Source: Amycolatopsis sp. WQ 127309 (lineage in GTDB: Bacteria; Actinomycetota; Actinomycetes; Mycobacteriales; Pseudonocardiaceae). From it: a stretch of DNA of 64,000 bases. The notes under the pieces are model-generated. The model saw only the letters and a list, made by a program, of their open reading frames with translations. It was not told the DNA's origin and did no database searches. The stretch covers positions 8,011,001 to 8,075,000 of the forward strand of contig NZ_CP095481.1 in the NCBI RefSeq assembly GCF_023023025.1, written 5' to 3'. How positions within the stretch are numbered: position 1 is the first letter of the stretch; each line of letters starts with the position of its first letter. This document shows, piece by piece, positions 8,196 to 17,177 of the stretch. The position numbers were made by a program, and so were the translations under genes.

Positions 8196-9356
8196 ATGGT
8201 GAGCACGGAATCCGGCGTGGTGAGCTTCCCCCGGCGCGCGCCCGGCCAGACCTCCCCGCCCGACGGCTACGCCGCGCTGCGCGGGAGGCCCGGGCTGTGC
8301 CGGACCATGCTGCCGGGCGGGAACCTGGTCTGGCTCGTGACCCGGCACGAGGACGTCCGGGCCGCGCTGACCGACCCGCGGCTCAGCTCCAACCCGGCGC
8401 TGCCCGGCTTCCCGGCCACCGGCGGGGCACCCGAAGCGGTCCCCGGGTGGTTCGTCGCGATGGACGCGCCGGAGCACACGCGGTACCGGAAGCTGCTGAT
8501 CCCGGAGTTCACCGTCCGCAAGGTGCGGGAGCTGCGACCGGGCATCCAGCAGGTCGTCGACGACCGGATCGACGCGATGCTCGCCGCCGGCAACGCCGCC
8601 GACCTCGTGTCCGCCTTCTGCCTCGTGCTGCCCTCGCTGGTCATCTGCCAGCTGCTGGGCGTGCCGTACGGGGACCACGAGCACTTCGAGTCCCGCACCC
8701 GCGTCCTGGTCAGCCTGGCCTCGACGGCGCGCCAGCGCGAGGTCGCGCTGGGCGAGATCAACACCTACCTCACCGAGCTCATCGCCGCGAAGCGGGCGGA
8801 GCCGGGGGAGGACCTGATCAGCCGGCTGCTGGCCGGCGCCGCGCTGGACGACGACGAGCTGCGCGGCGTCGCGATGCTGCTGCTGGTCGCCGGCCACGAG
8901 ACGACGGCGAACATGCTGTCCCTCGGCGTGGTCACGCTGCTGGAGAATCCACAGTGGATCGGGCACGAGGGGGTCGTCGAGGAGCTGCTGCGGTTCTACT
9001 CGATCTCCGACGTCGTCAGCCTCCGCGTCGCCACCGAGGACCTCGAGATCTCGGGCCAGCTGATCCGCCGCGGCGAGGGCGTCGCGCCGCTCGGGCTGGC
9101 GGCCGGCCACGACGGCACGGTGTTCGACGACCCGGGCGAGTTCTGCCCGGCGCGGTCCGCGCGCAGCCACGTCGCCTTCGGGTACGGCATCCACCAGTGC
9201 ATCGGCCAGAACCTGGCGCGCCTCGAGATGGAGGTCGCGCTGACGACGCTGTTCGCCCGGATCCCGCGGCTGCGCCTGGCGGTGCCGGCCGACGAGCTGA
9301 ACTTCAAGCACGACGGTGTCCTCTTCGGACTGTACGAGCTGCCGGCGCGGTGGTAG
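8196..9356 (+). CDS. Cytochrome P450
   Basis: A soluble bacterial P450 of 386 aa. The I-helix oxygen-binding motif is AGHETT (residues 232-237), the K-helix ExxR is in EELLRF, and the heme loop FGYGIHQCIG has the thiolate ligand at Cys335. The start is ATG 8196 (GTG 8199 is an alternative); no strong ribosome site is visible. It ends 8 bp from the convergent DeoR gene. Polyene clusters normally encode two P450s (hydroxylation of the polyol side, and oxidation of the C16 methyl to carboxyl), but those usually sit beside a ferredoxin gene and downstream PKS genes. Whether this enzyme tailors the polyketide is unproven. It marks the left edge region of the cluster. Confidence 0.93.
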   Translation: MVSTESGVVSFPRRAPGQTSPPDGYAALRGRPGLCRTMLPGGNLVWLVTRHEDVRAALTDPRLSSNPALPGFPATGGAPEAVPGWFVAMDAPEHTRYRKLLIPEFTVRKVRELRPGIQQVVDDRIDAMLAAGNAADLVSAFCLVLPSLVICQLLGVPYGDHEHFESRTRVLVSLASTARQREVALGEINTYLTELIAAKRAEPGEDLISRLLAGAALDDDELRGVAMLLLVAGHETTANMLSLGVVTLLENPQWIGHEGVVEELLRFYSISDVVSLRVATEDLEISGQLIRRGEGVAPLGLAAGHDGTVFDDPGEFCPARSARSHVAFGYGIHQCIGQNLARLEMEVALTTLFARIPRLRLAVPADELNFKHDGVLFGLYELPARW

Positions 9357-9363
9357 GGCGGCC

Positions 9364-10125
9364 TCAGGCGGTCAGGACGTTGACGCCTTCGCGCTCGATC
9401 TCCGCCGCCACGGTGGAGTCGATGCCACCGTCGGTGATGAAGGTGTCCACTTCGGACAGTTCGGCGAAACGCGCGAAGTGGTCATTGCCGACCTTCGTGT
9501 GATCGGCGAGCAGGACCACGCGGCGGGCACCGGCGATCGAGGCGCGCTTGACCATCGCCTCGGCCGGGTCCGGGGTGGTCAGGCCGCGCTCGACCGACAG
9601 GCCGTTGGTCGCCATGAACGCCACTTCGACGAACGTCTCGCTCAGCGCGTGCAGGGCCCAGGCGTCCACCGACGCGAGCGTGCGGGCCCGCAGCCGGCCG
9701 CCGACCAGCATGACCGTCAGGTTGGGGCGCTTGGACAGCGACAGCGCGATGTTGACGGAGTTCGTGACGACCGTGAGGTTGCAGTCGATCGGCAGGGCCT
9801 CGGCCAGGTGCGCGGTGGTCGTGCCGGCGTCGAGCAGGATCGCGCCCTCCGACGGCAGTTCCGCCAGCGCCGCCTTGCCGATGCGCTTCTTCTCCGCCGT
9901 CATCACGCTTTCCCGCGTGGTGAACGCCGGCTCGAAACCCAGCCGCTCGATGGGGATCGCCCCGCCGTGCACGCGGCGGAGCGATCCGTGCCGCTCCAGC
10001 GTGGTGAGGTCGCGGCGGATGGTTTCGGTGGTGACGGTGAACTCGCCCGCCAGCTCGGCGACGTCGACTCTGCCCCGCGTACGTGCACGCTCGAGGATCA
10101 TTTGCTGACGCTCCTCCGCGTACAT
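9364..10125 (-). CDS. DeoR-family transcriptional regulator
   Basis: A 253-aa DeoR/GlpR-type repressor with an N-terminal winged helix (YAEERQQMILERARTRGRVDVAELAGEFTVTTETIRRDL). A C-terminal phospho-sugar sensor follows (ILLDAGTTTAHLA, VVTNSVNIA, LVGGRLR, FMATNGLS, LLADHTKVG), with the expected D-A-G-T-T and D-x-x-K elements. ATG 10125 is chosen because GGAGGGGG lies just upstream and the family starts at MYAEERQ. Such repressors typically control fructose/hexitol PTS operons beside 1-phosphofructokinase. The only such operon here begins at 27153, about 17 kb away, so this regulator may be its separated partner. It lies 43 bp downstream of the thioesterase on the same strand. Confidence 0.9.
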   Translation of the reverse strand: MYAEERQQMILERARTRGRVDVAELAGEFTVTTETIRRDLTTLERHGSLRRVHGGAIPIERLGFEPAFTTRESVMTAEKKRIGKAALAELPSEGAILLDAGTTTAHLAEALPIDCNLTVVTNSVNIALSLSKRPNLTVMLVGGRLRARTLASVDAWALHALSETFVEVAFMATNGLSVERGLTTPDPAEAMVKRASIAGARRVVLLADHTKVGNDHFARFAELSEVDTFITDGGIDSTVAAEIEREGVNVLTA

Positions 10126-10168
10126 CGCCGCCCCCTCCATGTCGGTGTGTGTTGCCGGCGATGTGAGT

Positions 10169-10966
10169 TTATGTTGAATCACGTCCGGAAAGCAACGCCG
10201 GGGTCTCGGTGGCCAGGGCCCGCAGTTCCCGCTGGATCTCGCCGTTGACGGCCCCCTGGTGACGCGCGAGGAAGAAGTGGCCGCCGGGGAAAACCTCCAG
10301 CCGGAACGCGCCGTCGGTGTGCTCGCGCCAGTTTTCCGCCTCCTCGGCGGTGACCTTGGGGTCGTCGGCGCCGATCAGGGCGGTGAGCGGGCACGGGACG
10401 CGGCGGCCGGGAGCGCAGGTGTAGGTCTCGATCGCGCGGTAGTCGTTCCGGATGGCCGGCAGGGCCATGCGGAGGATCTCGTCGCCGCCGAGCACGGTCA
10501 GGTCCTGCTTGTTGAGCTCCTTGACCTCCGCGATGATCCCGTCGTCGTCGCGTTCGTGGATCCGTTCGTCGCGGTGGGTCGAGGGACCGCGGCGGCCGGA
10601 CGCGATCAGCGCGCCGGGCCCCGGCGCGCCGCGGTCCGCCAGCCGCAGCGCGACTTCGAAGGCCAGCACGGCACCCATGCTGTGGCCGAAGAACACCGTC
10701 GGTTTCGCCGACAGGGCCAGCAGTTCCGTGGTCACCAGGTCGGCCAGGTCGGTGATGGTGTCGACGCACGGTTCGCGACGGCGGTCCTGGCGGCCGGGGT
10801 ACTGCAGGGAAACGACGTCGACGTCCGGTGCGAACCGGGCGGAGACCGGGTGGAAGTAGCTGGCGGAACCGCCGGCGTGCGGGAAGCACACCAGCCGGGT
10901 CCGTGCTTCGGCCGCCTGGTGGTAGCGGCGGATCCACGGCGTCGTGGCGTTGTCCGCGATGTTCAC
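10169..10966 (-). CDS. Type II thioesterase (polyketide editing)
   Basis: A 265-aa external thioesterase of the alpha/beta hydrolase fold. It has LVCFPHAGGSASYF at the N-terminus, YPGRQDRR, the nucleophile motif GHSMGAVLAFE, a later Asp in IGADDPKV and a C-terminal His in FPGGHFFLARH. Type II thioesterases remove aberrant acyl groups from PKS carrier proteins, and NysE/AmphE fill this role in polyene clusters. The region between this gene and the divergent small gene at 11154 holds promoters for both. It is the leftmost gene with a clear polyketide role. Confidence 0.93.
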   Translation of the reverse strand: MNIADNATTPWIRRYHQAAEARTRLVCFPHAGGSASYFHPVSARFAPDVDVVSLQYPGRQDRRREPCVDTITDLADLVTTELLALSAKPTVFFGHSMGAVLAFEVALRLADRGAPGPGALIASGRRGPSTHRDERIHERDDDGIIAEVKELNKQDLTVLGGDEILRMALPAIRNDYRAIETYTCAPGRRVPCPLTALIGADDPKVTAEEAENWREHTDGAFRLEVFPGGHFFLARHQGAVNGEIQRELRALATETPALLSGRDST

Positions 10967-11153
10967 GAGGCGTGTTCCTTTCGGCGTGCTTACGGGTCAC
11001 CAGTAAACCCAGGCCGCCGCAACGGAAACCTTAGTGTTGCCGGTCACCCGCGACGGAACGCGCGAGATCTGCGGTTTTCCGGGTCAGGGCCCGCCTAGCC
11101 TGCGCGTACGGCCGTTTCCCCGGCCGCGCCCGACCGCCCCGAGAGGAGCTCCG

Positions 11154-11420
11154 ATGACCGGTGACGCGCTCGCCCTCGCCCGGCGCAAGGCCACCGAGCT
11201 GCGCCGGGCCGTCCAGTCCCTGCACCGGATCCACGGTGACACGCACTCGATGCGCCGGTTGCTGAGCGACCTCGACTGGATCGACGCCGGCCTCGGTGAG
11301 CTGCCGGCCGCCGCCGCGTGCGAGGGCATCGAGCGGATCGTCGTGCCCGACACGCCCTACCGGCTGGACATGTGGCACGGCGCGGACGACGAAGGGCTCG
11401 GCGGCCGCCGGCACCAGTGA
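11154..11420 (+). CDS. Small hypothetical protein (88 aa) upstream of the first LAL regulator
   Basis: ATG 11154 is preceded by GAGAGGAG at 11141-11148. The protein is helical in its first half (ALALARRKATELRRAVQSLHRI) and has an acidic, Trp-containing C-terminus (RLDMWHGADDEGLG). I do not recognise a family. It is 48 bp ahead of a large LuxR-type regulator on the same strand, so it may be co-expressed with that regulator. It is probably not an enzyme, given its size and lack of catalytic motifs. Confidence 0.6.
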   Translation: MTGDALALARRKATELRRAVQSLHRIHGDTHSMRRLLSDLDWIDAGLGELPAAAACEGIERIVVPDTPYRLDMWHGADDEGLGGRRHQ

Positions 11421-11468
11421 GCTGACTTCGAAACGCTGACCCTCGACGGTGCGGGAAGCAGGTGCGGG

Positions 11469-14246
11469 ATGCCCGGTGTGGCGAGCGGGACCACGGCGCG
11501 GACGACCGGGCGCCGGCGTGAGCTGGAGATCCTGAGCTCGGCGTTCGCCAACGCGCGCGCCGGCGCGGCCACGCTCGTGCGCGTCCGCGGCGCCGCGGGC
11601 ACCGGCAAGACCACGGTGCTGGACGCGTTCGCGGAGCAGGTCGAGGACCGCGCGACGGTCCTGCGCGGCACGTGCCGCCGTCCCGGCCGCGCGAACGCCG
11701 AACGCGCCGTCGAGGAACTGCTTCCCGGCGGTGCGAGCGGTGACGGCACGCCGGTCGCGCTCGTGTCGCGGCGGCTGGGCCGGTGGCTGGCCGAGGTCAC
11801 CGCCACCCGGCCGGCCGTGCTCCTGCTCGACGACTTCCACAGCTGCGACGAGGCTTCGCTGCGGGTGCTGGCCCACCAGCTGCACCGCGCGGCCGAACTG
11901 CCGGTGCTGCTGGTGGTCGCGCAGCGGCCGGCCGACCTGCCCGTCTGGCCGCCGCTGGCGCTGCCACCGGGTGACGTCGCGACGATCGACCTGGCCGGGT
12001 TCGGCGAGGCGGCCGTCGAAGAGGTGGTCACCGAGCTCTGGCCGATCCGGCCGGAGCCCGGCTTCGCCGCCGACCTCACCGAGCTGACCGGGGGAAACCC
12101 GTCGCTGCTGGGCCAGGTGTGCCGGACGCTGCGTGCCGAAGGCTTCGAGCCGGACCACCGCGGTGCCGCGCGCGCAAGGCTGCTCGCCCCGGGCGCCCAC
12201 GCCCGTCTCGTGGAGCGGATCCTCGCGGGCCGCCCCGCGTACGTCGGCCGCGTCGCCGAGGCCGCCGCCGTGCTGGACCGGACCGACGTCGAACTGGTCG
12301 CCCTGCTCAGCGGCGTGCCCGAACCCCTGGTCGGCGACGCCGTCCGGGTGCTGGCCGCCGAACACGTCCTCGGCCCCGCCGGCCACGGGTTCACCTCCGC
12401 CGAGGCGCGGGCCGGCGTCCTGGCCGGGGTGTCCGAACGGCGGCTGACGGCGTCGCGGCTGACCGCGGCCCGCCTGCTCAACGACCGCGGCCGGCCCGCG
12501 GAGGACGTCGGCACGCACCTGCTCGGCCGGCGGCGGCTGCCCGAACAGTGGATGCGGGACGTGCTCGCCGAGGCCGCGCGCGTCGCGGAGCGGGCCGGCC
12601 GGCACACCGACGCGGCGCGCTTCCTCGGCGTGCTGGTCGCCGACCGCCCCGAGGACGTGCCGACCCGGATCGAGTTCGCCCGCGTGGTCGGCGTGCGCGA
12701 CCCGCTGGCCGCGTACGCGACGCTCGCCGGGACGTCGGTGCTGGCCGGGGACACCCGCAGCCGGGCCCGGATCTCCCTGCAGCTGGCCAAGGCCGCGCTG
12801 ACGGCCCGCGAGCCGGGTGAGGCGACCCGGCTGCTGACCACCGCTCTGGCCGAGCTCGACGCGGAGCCGGCCGGCACCGCGGCCGACGACGGCCGCGGCC
12901 TGCGCACCGAGCTCGAGGCCACGCTGCTCGTGGTGGCCTTCGCACAGCCGGGGACCCTCGGTCTCCTCGACGGCCGGCTCGCCGGGATGTCCGGCCTGGG
13001 CGGCCAGACGCCCGCCGAGACGAGCGTGCTGGCCCTGGCCTCGGTGGCCCACATGCTGGCGGGCACCGACCGCGAGACCGCCGTGTCCTGCGCGCGCCGG
13101 GCCCTGGACCGGCCGGAACCCGCGGTGCTCTGGTCCGGTTCGCTGGCCGCCTACGTCCTCTACCTCGCCGACGAGGTCGACGAGGCGACCGGCGCGCTCG
13201 ACGACGTCGAACCGGACGCGCCGCGCGACGAAGCCGGCTGGGCCGCGATCACGGCCCTGACCGCGCGGTCCTGGCTCATGTGCGGGGCCGGCGACCTCGC
13301 CGGGGCCCTGTCCGACGCGACCGCCGCCGTCCGGCTCGCCGACGGCGACGGCCGCCCGGAGCTCGCCGGGGCGCCGCTGGTCTCCCAGGCGCAGATCCTG
13401 CTGCGCCAGGGGGACGTCGGCGGCGCGGAACACGCGCTCGCCCGGGCCGAACGGGAGGGCCCGGACACCGCGGTCCTCCGGCTGCCGCACCTGCTGCTGG
13501 CCCGGGCCCGGCTGTGCGAACTGGGCGACGACGCCGAAACCGCGCTCGGTCACCTCCTGCGCTGCGGCCGGCTCCTGCGGGAGGAGGACGTGCGCAACCC
13601 GGTCTTCGCGCCGTGGTGGCTGGACGCCGCCCGGGTGCTCGTCCGGCTCGGCCGGCGGACCGAGGCGATCGAGCTCGTCGACCAGGGGGAAGACCTGGCC
13701 CGGAGCTGGGGAACGGCGTCCGCGCGGGGCCTGGCCCTGCTGGGCCGCGGCCTCACCGCCGATGGCGGCACGGCCGTCGACCGGCTGGCCGCGGCCGCCG
13801 AGGTGCTGGCCGGCACACCGGCGTCCTGGTACCGGACGGAGGCGGAGATCCTGCTGGGGCAGGCGCTCCTGGACGCGGGCGACCACCCCGGCGCCCGCAA
13901 GCACTTCCGGGCCGCCGTGGACCTCTCGGTGCGTGCGGGGTTCTGGGGCCGGGCGGACCGGGCCCGGGCCGGCGTGACGGCGTCGGGCGGGCGGAACTAC
14001 GCCGTGACCGGCAACGTCACCGACGTGCTGACGGTGGGGGAGCGGCGGGTCGGGGACCTGGCCGCGACCGGCGCCACCAACCGGGAGATCGCGGACCGGC
14101 TCCTGCTGGCCCTGCGGACGGTGGAAATCCACCTGACGAGCGTGTACCGCAAGCTCGGCGTCAACGGCCGCGCTCACCTGCAGGAAAGCTTCTCGCGGGG
14201 CCTGCTCGCGCCGGAGCCCGCACTGGCCGGTCCCGAATTGTCCTGA
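11469..14246 (+). CDS. LuxR-family LAL regulator 1 (NysR/AmphR type)
   Basis: A 925-aa large ATP-binding LuxR regulator. Walker A is GAAGTGKTT (residues 41-49) and Walker B is AVLLLDDFHSCDEASL. A long TPR-like helical middle follows, then a C-terminal LuxR helix-turn-helix of about 60 residues (RRVGDLAATGATNREIADRLLLALRTVEIHLTSVYRKLGV). LAL proteins are pathway-specific activators in macrolide clusters, and nystatin and amphotericin clusters carry three plus a PAS-LuxR, as here. This copy keeps an intact nucleotide-binding loop. It starts 48 bp after a small gene. Confidence 0.92.
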   Translation: MPGVASGTTARTTGRRRELEILSSAFANARAGAATLVRVRGAAGTGKTTVLDAFAEQVEDRATVLRGTCRRPGRANAERAVEELLPGGASGDGTPVALVSRRLGRWLAEVTATRPAVLLLDDFHSCDEASLRVLAHQLHRAAELPVLLVVAQRPADLPVWPPLALPPGDVATIDLAGFGEAAVEEVVTELWPIRPEPGFAADLTELTGGNPSLLGQVCRTLRAEGFEPDHRGAARARLLAPGAHARLVERILAGRPAYVGRVAEAAAVLDRTDVELVALLSGVPEPLVGDAVRVLAAEHVLGPAGHGFTSAEARAGVLAGVSERRLTASRLTAARLLNDRGRPAEDVGTHLLGRRRLPEQWMRDVLAEAARVAERAGRHTDAARFLGVLVADRPEDVPTRIEFARVVGVRDPLAAYATLAGTSVLAGDTRSRARISLQLAKAALTAREPGEATRLLTTALAELDAEPAGTAADDGRGLRTELEATLLVVAFAQPGTLGLLDGRLAGMSGLGGQTPAETSVLALASVAHMLAGTDRETAVSCARRALDRPEPAVLWSGSLAAYVLYLADEVDEATGALDDVEPDAPRDEAGWAAITALTARSWLMCGAGDLAGALSDATAAVRLADGDGRPELAGAPLVSQAQILLRQGDVGGAEHALARAEREGPDTAVLRLPHLLLARARLCELGDDAETALGHLLRCGRLLREEDVRNPVFAPWWLDAARVLVRLGRRTEAIELVDQGEDLARSWGTASARGLALLGRGLTADGGTAVDRLAAAAEVLAGTPASWYRTEAEILLGQALLDAGDHPGARKHFRAAVDLSVRAGFWGRADRARAGVTASGGRNYAVTGNVTDVLTVGERRVGDLAATGATNREIADRLLLALRTVEIHLTSVYRKLGVNGRAHLQESFSRGLLAPEPALAGPELS

Positions 14247-14485
14247 CGGACAGCGGGGAATAATCGGCTCCGCGTGCGGTGGGGGTATTCCCATCCGCTC
14301 CGCGTAAACGCGTGCGAGAATGCGCGGGTGTCCCACCGACCGGGAACCACAATAGGTGACAAACGTCCTGGTCTGTTCCCGACCTGCGGTGATAGCGTTC
14401 GAGGGGAAGTCGTTCGAGGGCGCTGACGATGGGATCCGGCAGGGGGATCCGCGGGGATCCGACGCGGGAGAAAACGGGGAGCGGA
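14247..14485. promoter_or_regulatory. Repeat-rich leader between LAL regulator 1 and the PqqD-like gene
   Basis: No gene is supported here. CGTTCGAGGG occurs twice (14396-14405 and 14411-14420), followed by GGGATCCG three times (14431-14438, 14444-14451, 14454-14461). Near 14279 there is GGGTATTCCC, close to the core GGGAWWTCCC of PAS-LuxR operators. Together these suggest a controlled promoter for the gene at 14486, though no clear -35/-10 pair could be fixed. Confidence 0.4.
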
Positions 14486-14743
14486 ATGCGGCCGGTGGCG
14501 GGACTGGCGGTGGTCGTGGACGACGCCGGCGTGCTCGAGATGTCGCTGCCCTCCGGTGAGCAGCGGGTCCTCGCGCAGGGCATCGGCGCGGCCATGTGGA
14601 TCGCGTTGGCCCAGCACGACTGGGACCCCGGCGAAGCGGCGCTGACCCTCGCCCCCGAATGCGACCTCGAACCGAACGAGCTGGCCGACTCCATCCGCGC
14701 GTGGATGGGTGACCTGGCCGCGATCGGCGTGCTGGAGTCCTGA
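14486..14743 (+). CDS. PqqD-like small protein (85 aa)
   Basis: ATG 14486 follows GGGGAG at 14476-14481. After an N-terminal beta hairpin (VAGLAVVVDDAGVLEMSLPSGEQRVL) the protein has the PqqD pattern: GIGAAMWIAL, a middle helix, then an acidic DLEPNELADSIRAWMGDLAAIGVLE ending in the hydrophobic wing. PqqD folds are winged-helix peptide-binding modules, usually serving radical-SAM or RiPP enzymes, which are not visible here. It sits 173 bp upstream of the methoxymalonyl cassette on the same strand. The assignment rests on pattern recognition only. Its role in a polyketide cluster is unknown. Confidence 0.55.
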   Translation: MRPVAGLAVVVDDAGVLEMSLPSGEQRVLAQGIGAAMWIALAQHDWDPGEAALTLAPECDLEPNELADSIRAWMGDLAAIGVLES

Positions 14744-14916
14744 CCACGCCCCGCCGGCAATGGTTTCAGTTCTGAATGGATAGTCGGCTCTCCACGCGGA
14801 AACCGCCGTGTCCGGCGGAAAAACCCTAGAGTTGACCGCGGCTCGTTGACCACCCACGCCTCCGTGACAGACCCTCCCAACGCACGAGGGAATGTCCCGA
14901 GGATTGTGGAGGCGCG

Positions 14917-15780
14917 GTGGTGGGCGGACAAACGCAGGATCACCCGGCCGTGATCGGTGGCGGCGTGATGGGATCGGCCATCACGGCGATGGCACTGGGA
15001 CACGGTGTTCCGGTCACACTGGTCGAAGCCGGCGAAGAAGCACTGGCCCTGGCGCGGCGGAGGGTGGACCAGCAGCTGCGGCATGGCCGCCTGATGGGCG
15101 CGTTCCCCGACGTCGAACCGGGCGAGCTGACGGCGACGACGGACCTGACCGCGGCCAAGGGCGCCACGGCCGTCGTCGAAGCGATCATCGAAGACGCGTC
15201 GAGCAAAGCCGACGTACTGGCCAGGATCGCGGGGCTCGTCGCCCCGCGGACCCCGTTGATCACCAACACCTCCGGCATCCCGGTCGACGAGCTCGCCGAC
15301 GCGGTCGAGCGCCCGGAGGACCTGCTCGCGACGCACTTCATGAACCCGACGTACCTCATCCAGACCGTCGAGGTGGTGCGCGGTCCGCGGACCGGGAGCG
15401 ACACGCTCGCCGGAGTCCTCGCGCTGCTGGAGCGGCTGAAGCGGCGTCCGATCGTCGTGAACGACTCCCCGGGGTTCGTCACGAGCCGGCTGCTGCACCC
15501 GCAGATCAACGACGCGGCGCGGCTGGTCGAAGAGGGCACCGCGTCGGTCGAGTCGGTCGACGAGCTCATGCAGGGCTGCCTCGGCCACCCGACGGGCCCG
15601 TTGCGCACCGCGGACCTGATCGGCCTGGACAACCTGGCCGACGCGCTGCGGCTGCTGTCCGAACGCACCGGCGACCCGCGGCACCTGCCGTGCGCGCTGC
15701 TGGAGTCCAAAGTGGCCGAAGGCCACCTCGGCCGGAAGTCCGGACGAGGGTTCTACGAGTACGGGAAGGTGTTCCAGTGA
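14917..15780 (+). CDS. fkbK: FkbK-like 3-hydroxyacyl-ACP dehydrogenase (methoxymalonyl-ACP pathway)
   Basis: A 287-aa member of the 3-hydroxyacyl-CoA dehydrogenase family: the NAD-binding loop VIGGGVMGSAI is at residues 12-22, NTSGIPVDEL and ATHFMNPTYLIQTVEVV follow, and the catalytic-domain signature NDSPGFVTSRLLHPQINDAARLVEEG is in the C-terminal half. In methoxymalonyl-ACP biosynthesis the FkbK homologue oxidises glyceryl-ACP at its C3 alcohol. It is the first of four co-directional genes (K-J-I-H order), and its TGA overlaps the GTG of the ACP gene. The 170-bp upstream region holds GTTGACC twice (14831, 14845) and a GGGA-N3-TCCC inverted element at 14884-14902. Confidence 0.93.
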   Translation: MVGGQTQDHPAVIGGGVMGSAITAMALGHGVPVTLVEAGEEALALARRRVDQQLRHGRLMGAFPDVEPGELTATTDLTAAKGATAVVEAIIEDASSKADVLARIAGLVAPRTPLITNTSGIPVDELADAVERPEDLLATHFMNPTYLIQTVEVVRGPRTGSDTLAGVLALLERLKRRPIVVNDSPGFVTSRLLHPQINDAARLVEEGTASVESVDELMQGCLGHPTGPLRTADLIGLDNLADALRLLSERTGDPRHLPCALLESKVAEGHLGRKSGRGFYEYGKVFQ

Positions 15781-16052
15781 ACGACGTCTCCACCACCGAA
15801 ACCCCGGCGCGGACGCCGGAGGTCGTCGCCCAGCAGATCAAGGACTTCCTGGCCGGCCGCATCAACCAGGAGGTCCCCTCGGACCAGGACCTGTTCCGCA
15901 CCGGGCTGGTGTCCTCGATGTTCGCCATGGAGCTGGTCGTGTTCCTCGAGCAGACCTACGGCATCGCGATCGTCGGCCCGGACCTGAAGCTGGACAACTT
16001 CCGCACCGTCGACGGCATGTCCGCACTCGTCCGGCGCCTGCTCGATGAGTGA
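15777..16052 (+). CDS. fkbJ: FkbJ-like acyl carrier protein for methoxymalonyl extender
   Basis: A 91-aa stand-alone acyl carrier protein. GTG 15777 overlaps the fkbK stop (GTGA), which fixes the start. The phosphopantetheine site is in TGLVSSMFAMELVVFLE; Ser47 aligns with the Ser of the usual DSL motif, which here reads SSM, as in the carrier proteins that hold glyceryl and methoxymalonyl units. It would be loaded from 1,3-bisphosphoglycerate by the FkbH protein and deliver methoxymalonyl to a PKS acyltransferase. Its 3' end overlaps the next gene by 8 bp. Confidence 0.93.
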   Translation: MNDVSTTETPARTPEVVAQQIKDFLAGRINQEVPSDQDLFRTGLVSSMFAMELVVFLEQTYGIAIVGPDLKLDNFRTVDGMSALVRRLLDE

Positions 16053-17166
16053 GGACCCGCTCGCCGGCGCCGCCGCCGAGCTGACCGCGCTGGTCGCCGA
16101 CCGGGCGGCCGGCTGGGACGTCGAGGGCCTGCTGCCCGTCGACATGCTGCGCGGTCTCGGTGCCCGTGGCCTGCTGTGCGCCGAGGTGCCCGCCGACTTC
16201 GGCGGCCTCGGCGCCGGCAGTCTCCACAGTGGACACTTCACCGCGCACGCCGGCGCGTTGTGCAGCTCGCTGCGCAGCGTGATGACGTCGCAGGGCATGG
16301 CGGCGTGGACGATCCAGCGGTTCGGGGACCGGGCCCAGCGGGCCCGGTACCTCGGGCGCCTGACGTCGGGTGACCTGGCCGCGGTCGCGTTCAGCGAACC
16401 CGCCGCGGGCAGCGACCTCTCCTCGGTCGCGACGACCGTCCGCACCGACGGCGACGACATCGTCATCAGCGGTGAGAAGGTCTGGATCACCGCGGCGGCC
16501 TACGCCGACCTGCTCGTCGTCGTCGGCGAGCTCGACGGCCTGGGCGCGGCGGTGGTCGTCCCGGCGCGCGCGGAAGGCGTGTCGATCGACCGCATCCCGT
16601 ACCCGAGCGGGTGCCGGGCCGCGGGCCACTCGACCGTGCGGCTCGACAACGTCCGGCTGCCGCGCTCCGCCCTGCTGGGCGGGGGCGGCGTCGACCTGTC
16701 CATGCTGGTCACGACGGCGCTGGCGTACGGCCGGATCTCGGTCGCCTGGGGGTGCGTCGGCATCCTGCGGGCCTGCCTGACGGCGGCCGGTGACCACGCG
16801 GGCAAGCGGCACCAGGGCGGGATCCCGCTGGCCGACCGCCAGCTGGTGGCCCGTCATCTCGCCGACCTGTTCGCCGACGAGCAGGCCGCGACCCGGGTGT
16901 GCGAGCACGCCAGCCGGGCGTGGGACCAGCGCTCCCCGGAGATGGTGGTCTCGACCGTGCTGGCGAAGTACGTCAGCTCGACGAGCGCGGCACGCGGTGC
17001 CGCGGCGGCGGTGCAGGTGCTGGCCTCGGCCGCCGCGCAGGACGGCCACGTGGTCGCCCGCGCGCACCGCGACGCGAAGCTCATGGAACTCATCGAGGGC
17101 AGCAACGAAATCTGCCAGCTGATCCTGGCGGGGCACACGCGTGTCCTCGCGAACAGCGGCGGTTAA
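16045..17166 (+). CDS. fkbI: FkbI-like acyl-ACP dehydrogenase
   Basis: A 373-aa acyl-CoA dehydrogenase family flavoprotein. It has AVAFSEPAAGSDLSSVATTV and GEKVWITAAAYADLLVVV (FAD/substrate region), and the C-terminal helix with the catalytic Glu in LMELIEGSNEICQLILAGH. In methoxymalonyl-ACP formation this enzyme acts on the ACP-bound intermediate after the FkbK step, helping to turn the hydroxymethyl end into the malonyl carboxylate. ATG 16045 overlaps the ACP gene by 8 bp, showing tight coupling. The fkbH gene starts 11 bp after its stop. Confidence 0.93.
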   Translation: MSEDPLAGAAAELTALVADRAAGWDVEGLLPVDMLRGLGARGLLCAEVPADFGGLGAGSLHSGHFTAHAGALCSSLRSVMTSQGMAAWTIQRFGDRAQRARYLGRLTSGDLAAVAFSEPAAGSDLSSVATTVRTDGDDIVISGEKVWITAAAYADLLVVVGELDGLGAAVVVPARAEGVSIDRIPYPSGCRAAGHSTVRLDNVRLPRSALLGGGGVDLSMLVTTALAYGRISVAWGCVGILRACLTAAGDHAGKRHQGGIPLADRQLVARHLADLFADEQAATRVCEHASRAWDQRSPEMVVSTVLAKYVSSTSAARGAAAAVQVLASAAAQDGHVVARAHRDAKLMELIEGSNEICQLILAGHTRVLANSGG

Positions 17167-17177
17167 GGAGGAGTCCG

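Noticed and set aside
8196..9356. Calling the P450 the polyene C16 oxidase (NysN/AmphN) or C8/C10 hydroxylase (NysL/AmphL)
   Set aside because: No ferredoxin gene next to it, distant position, and no diagnostic residues I can read; left as an unassigned P450.
11031..14747. Long minus-strand frame opposite LAL regulator 1 (and a similar plus-strand frame 4862-7795 opposite glmS)
   Set aside because: No domain motifs, biased composition, and the opposite strands carry clear, complete genes.
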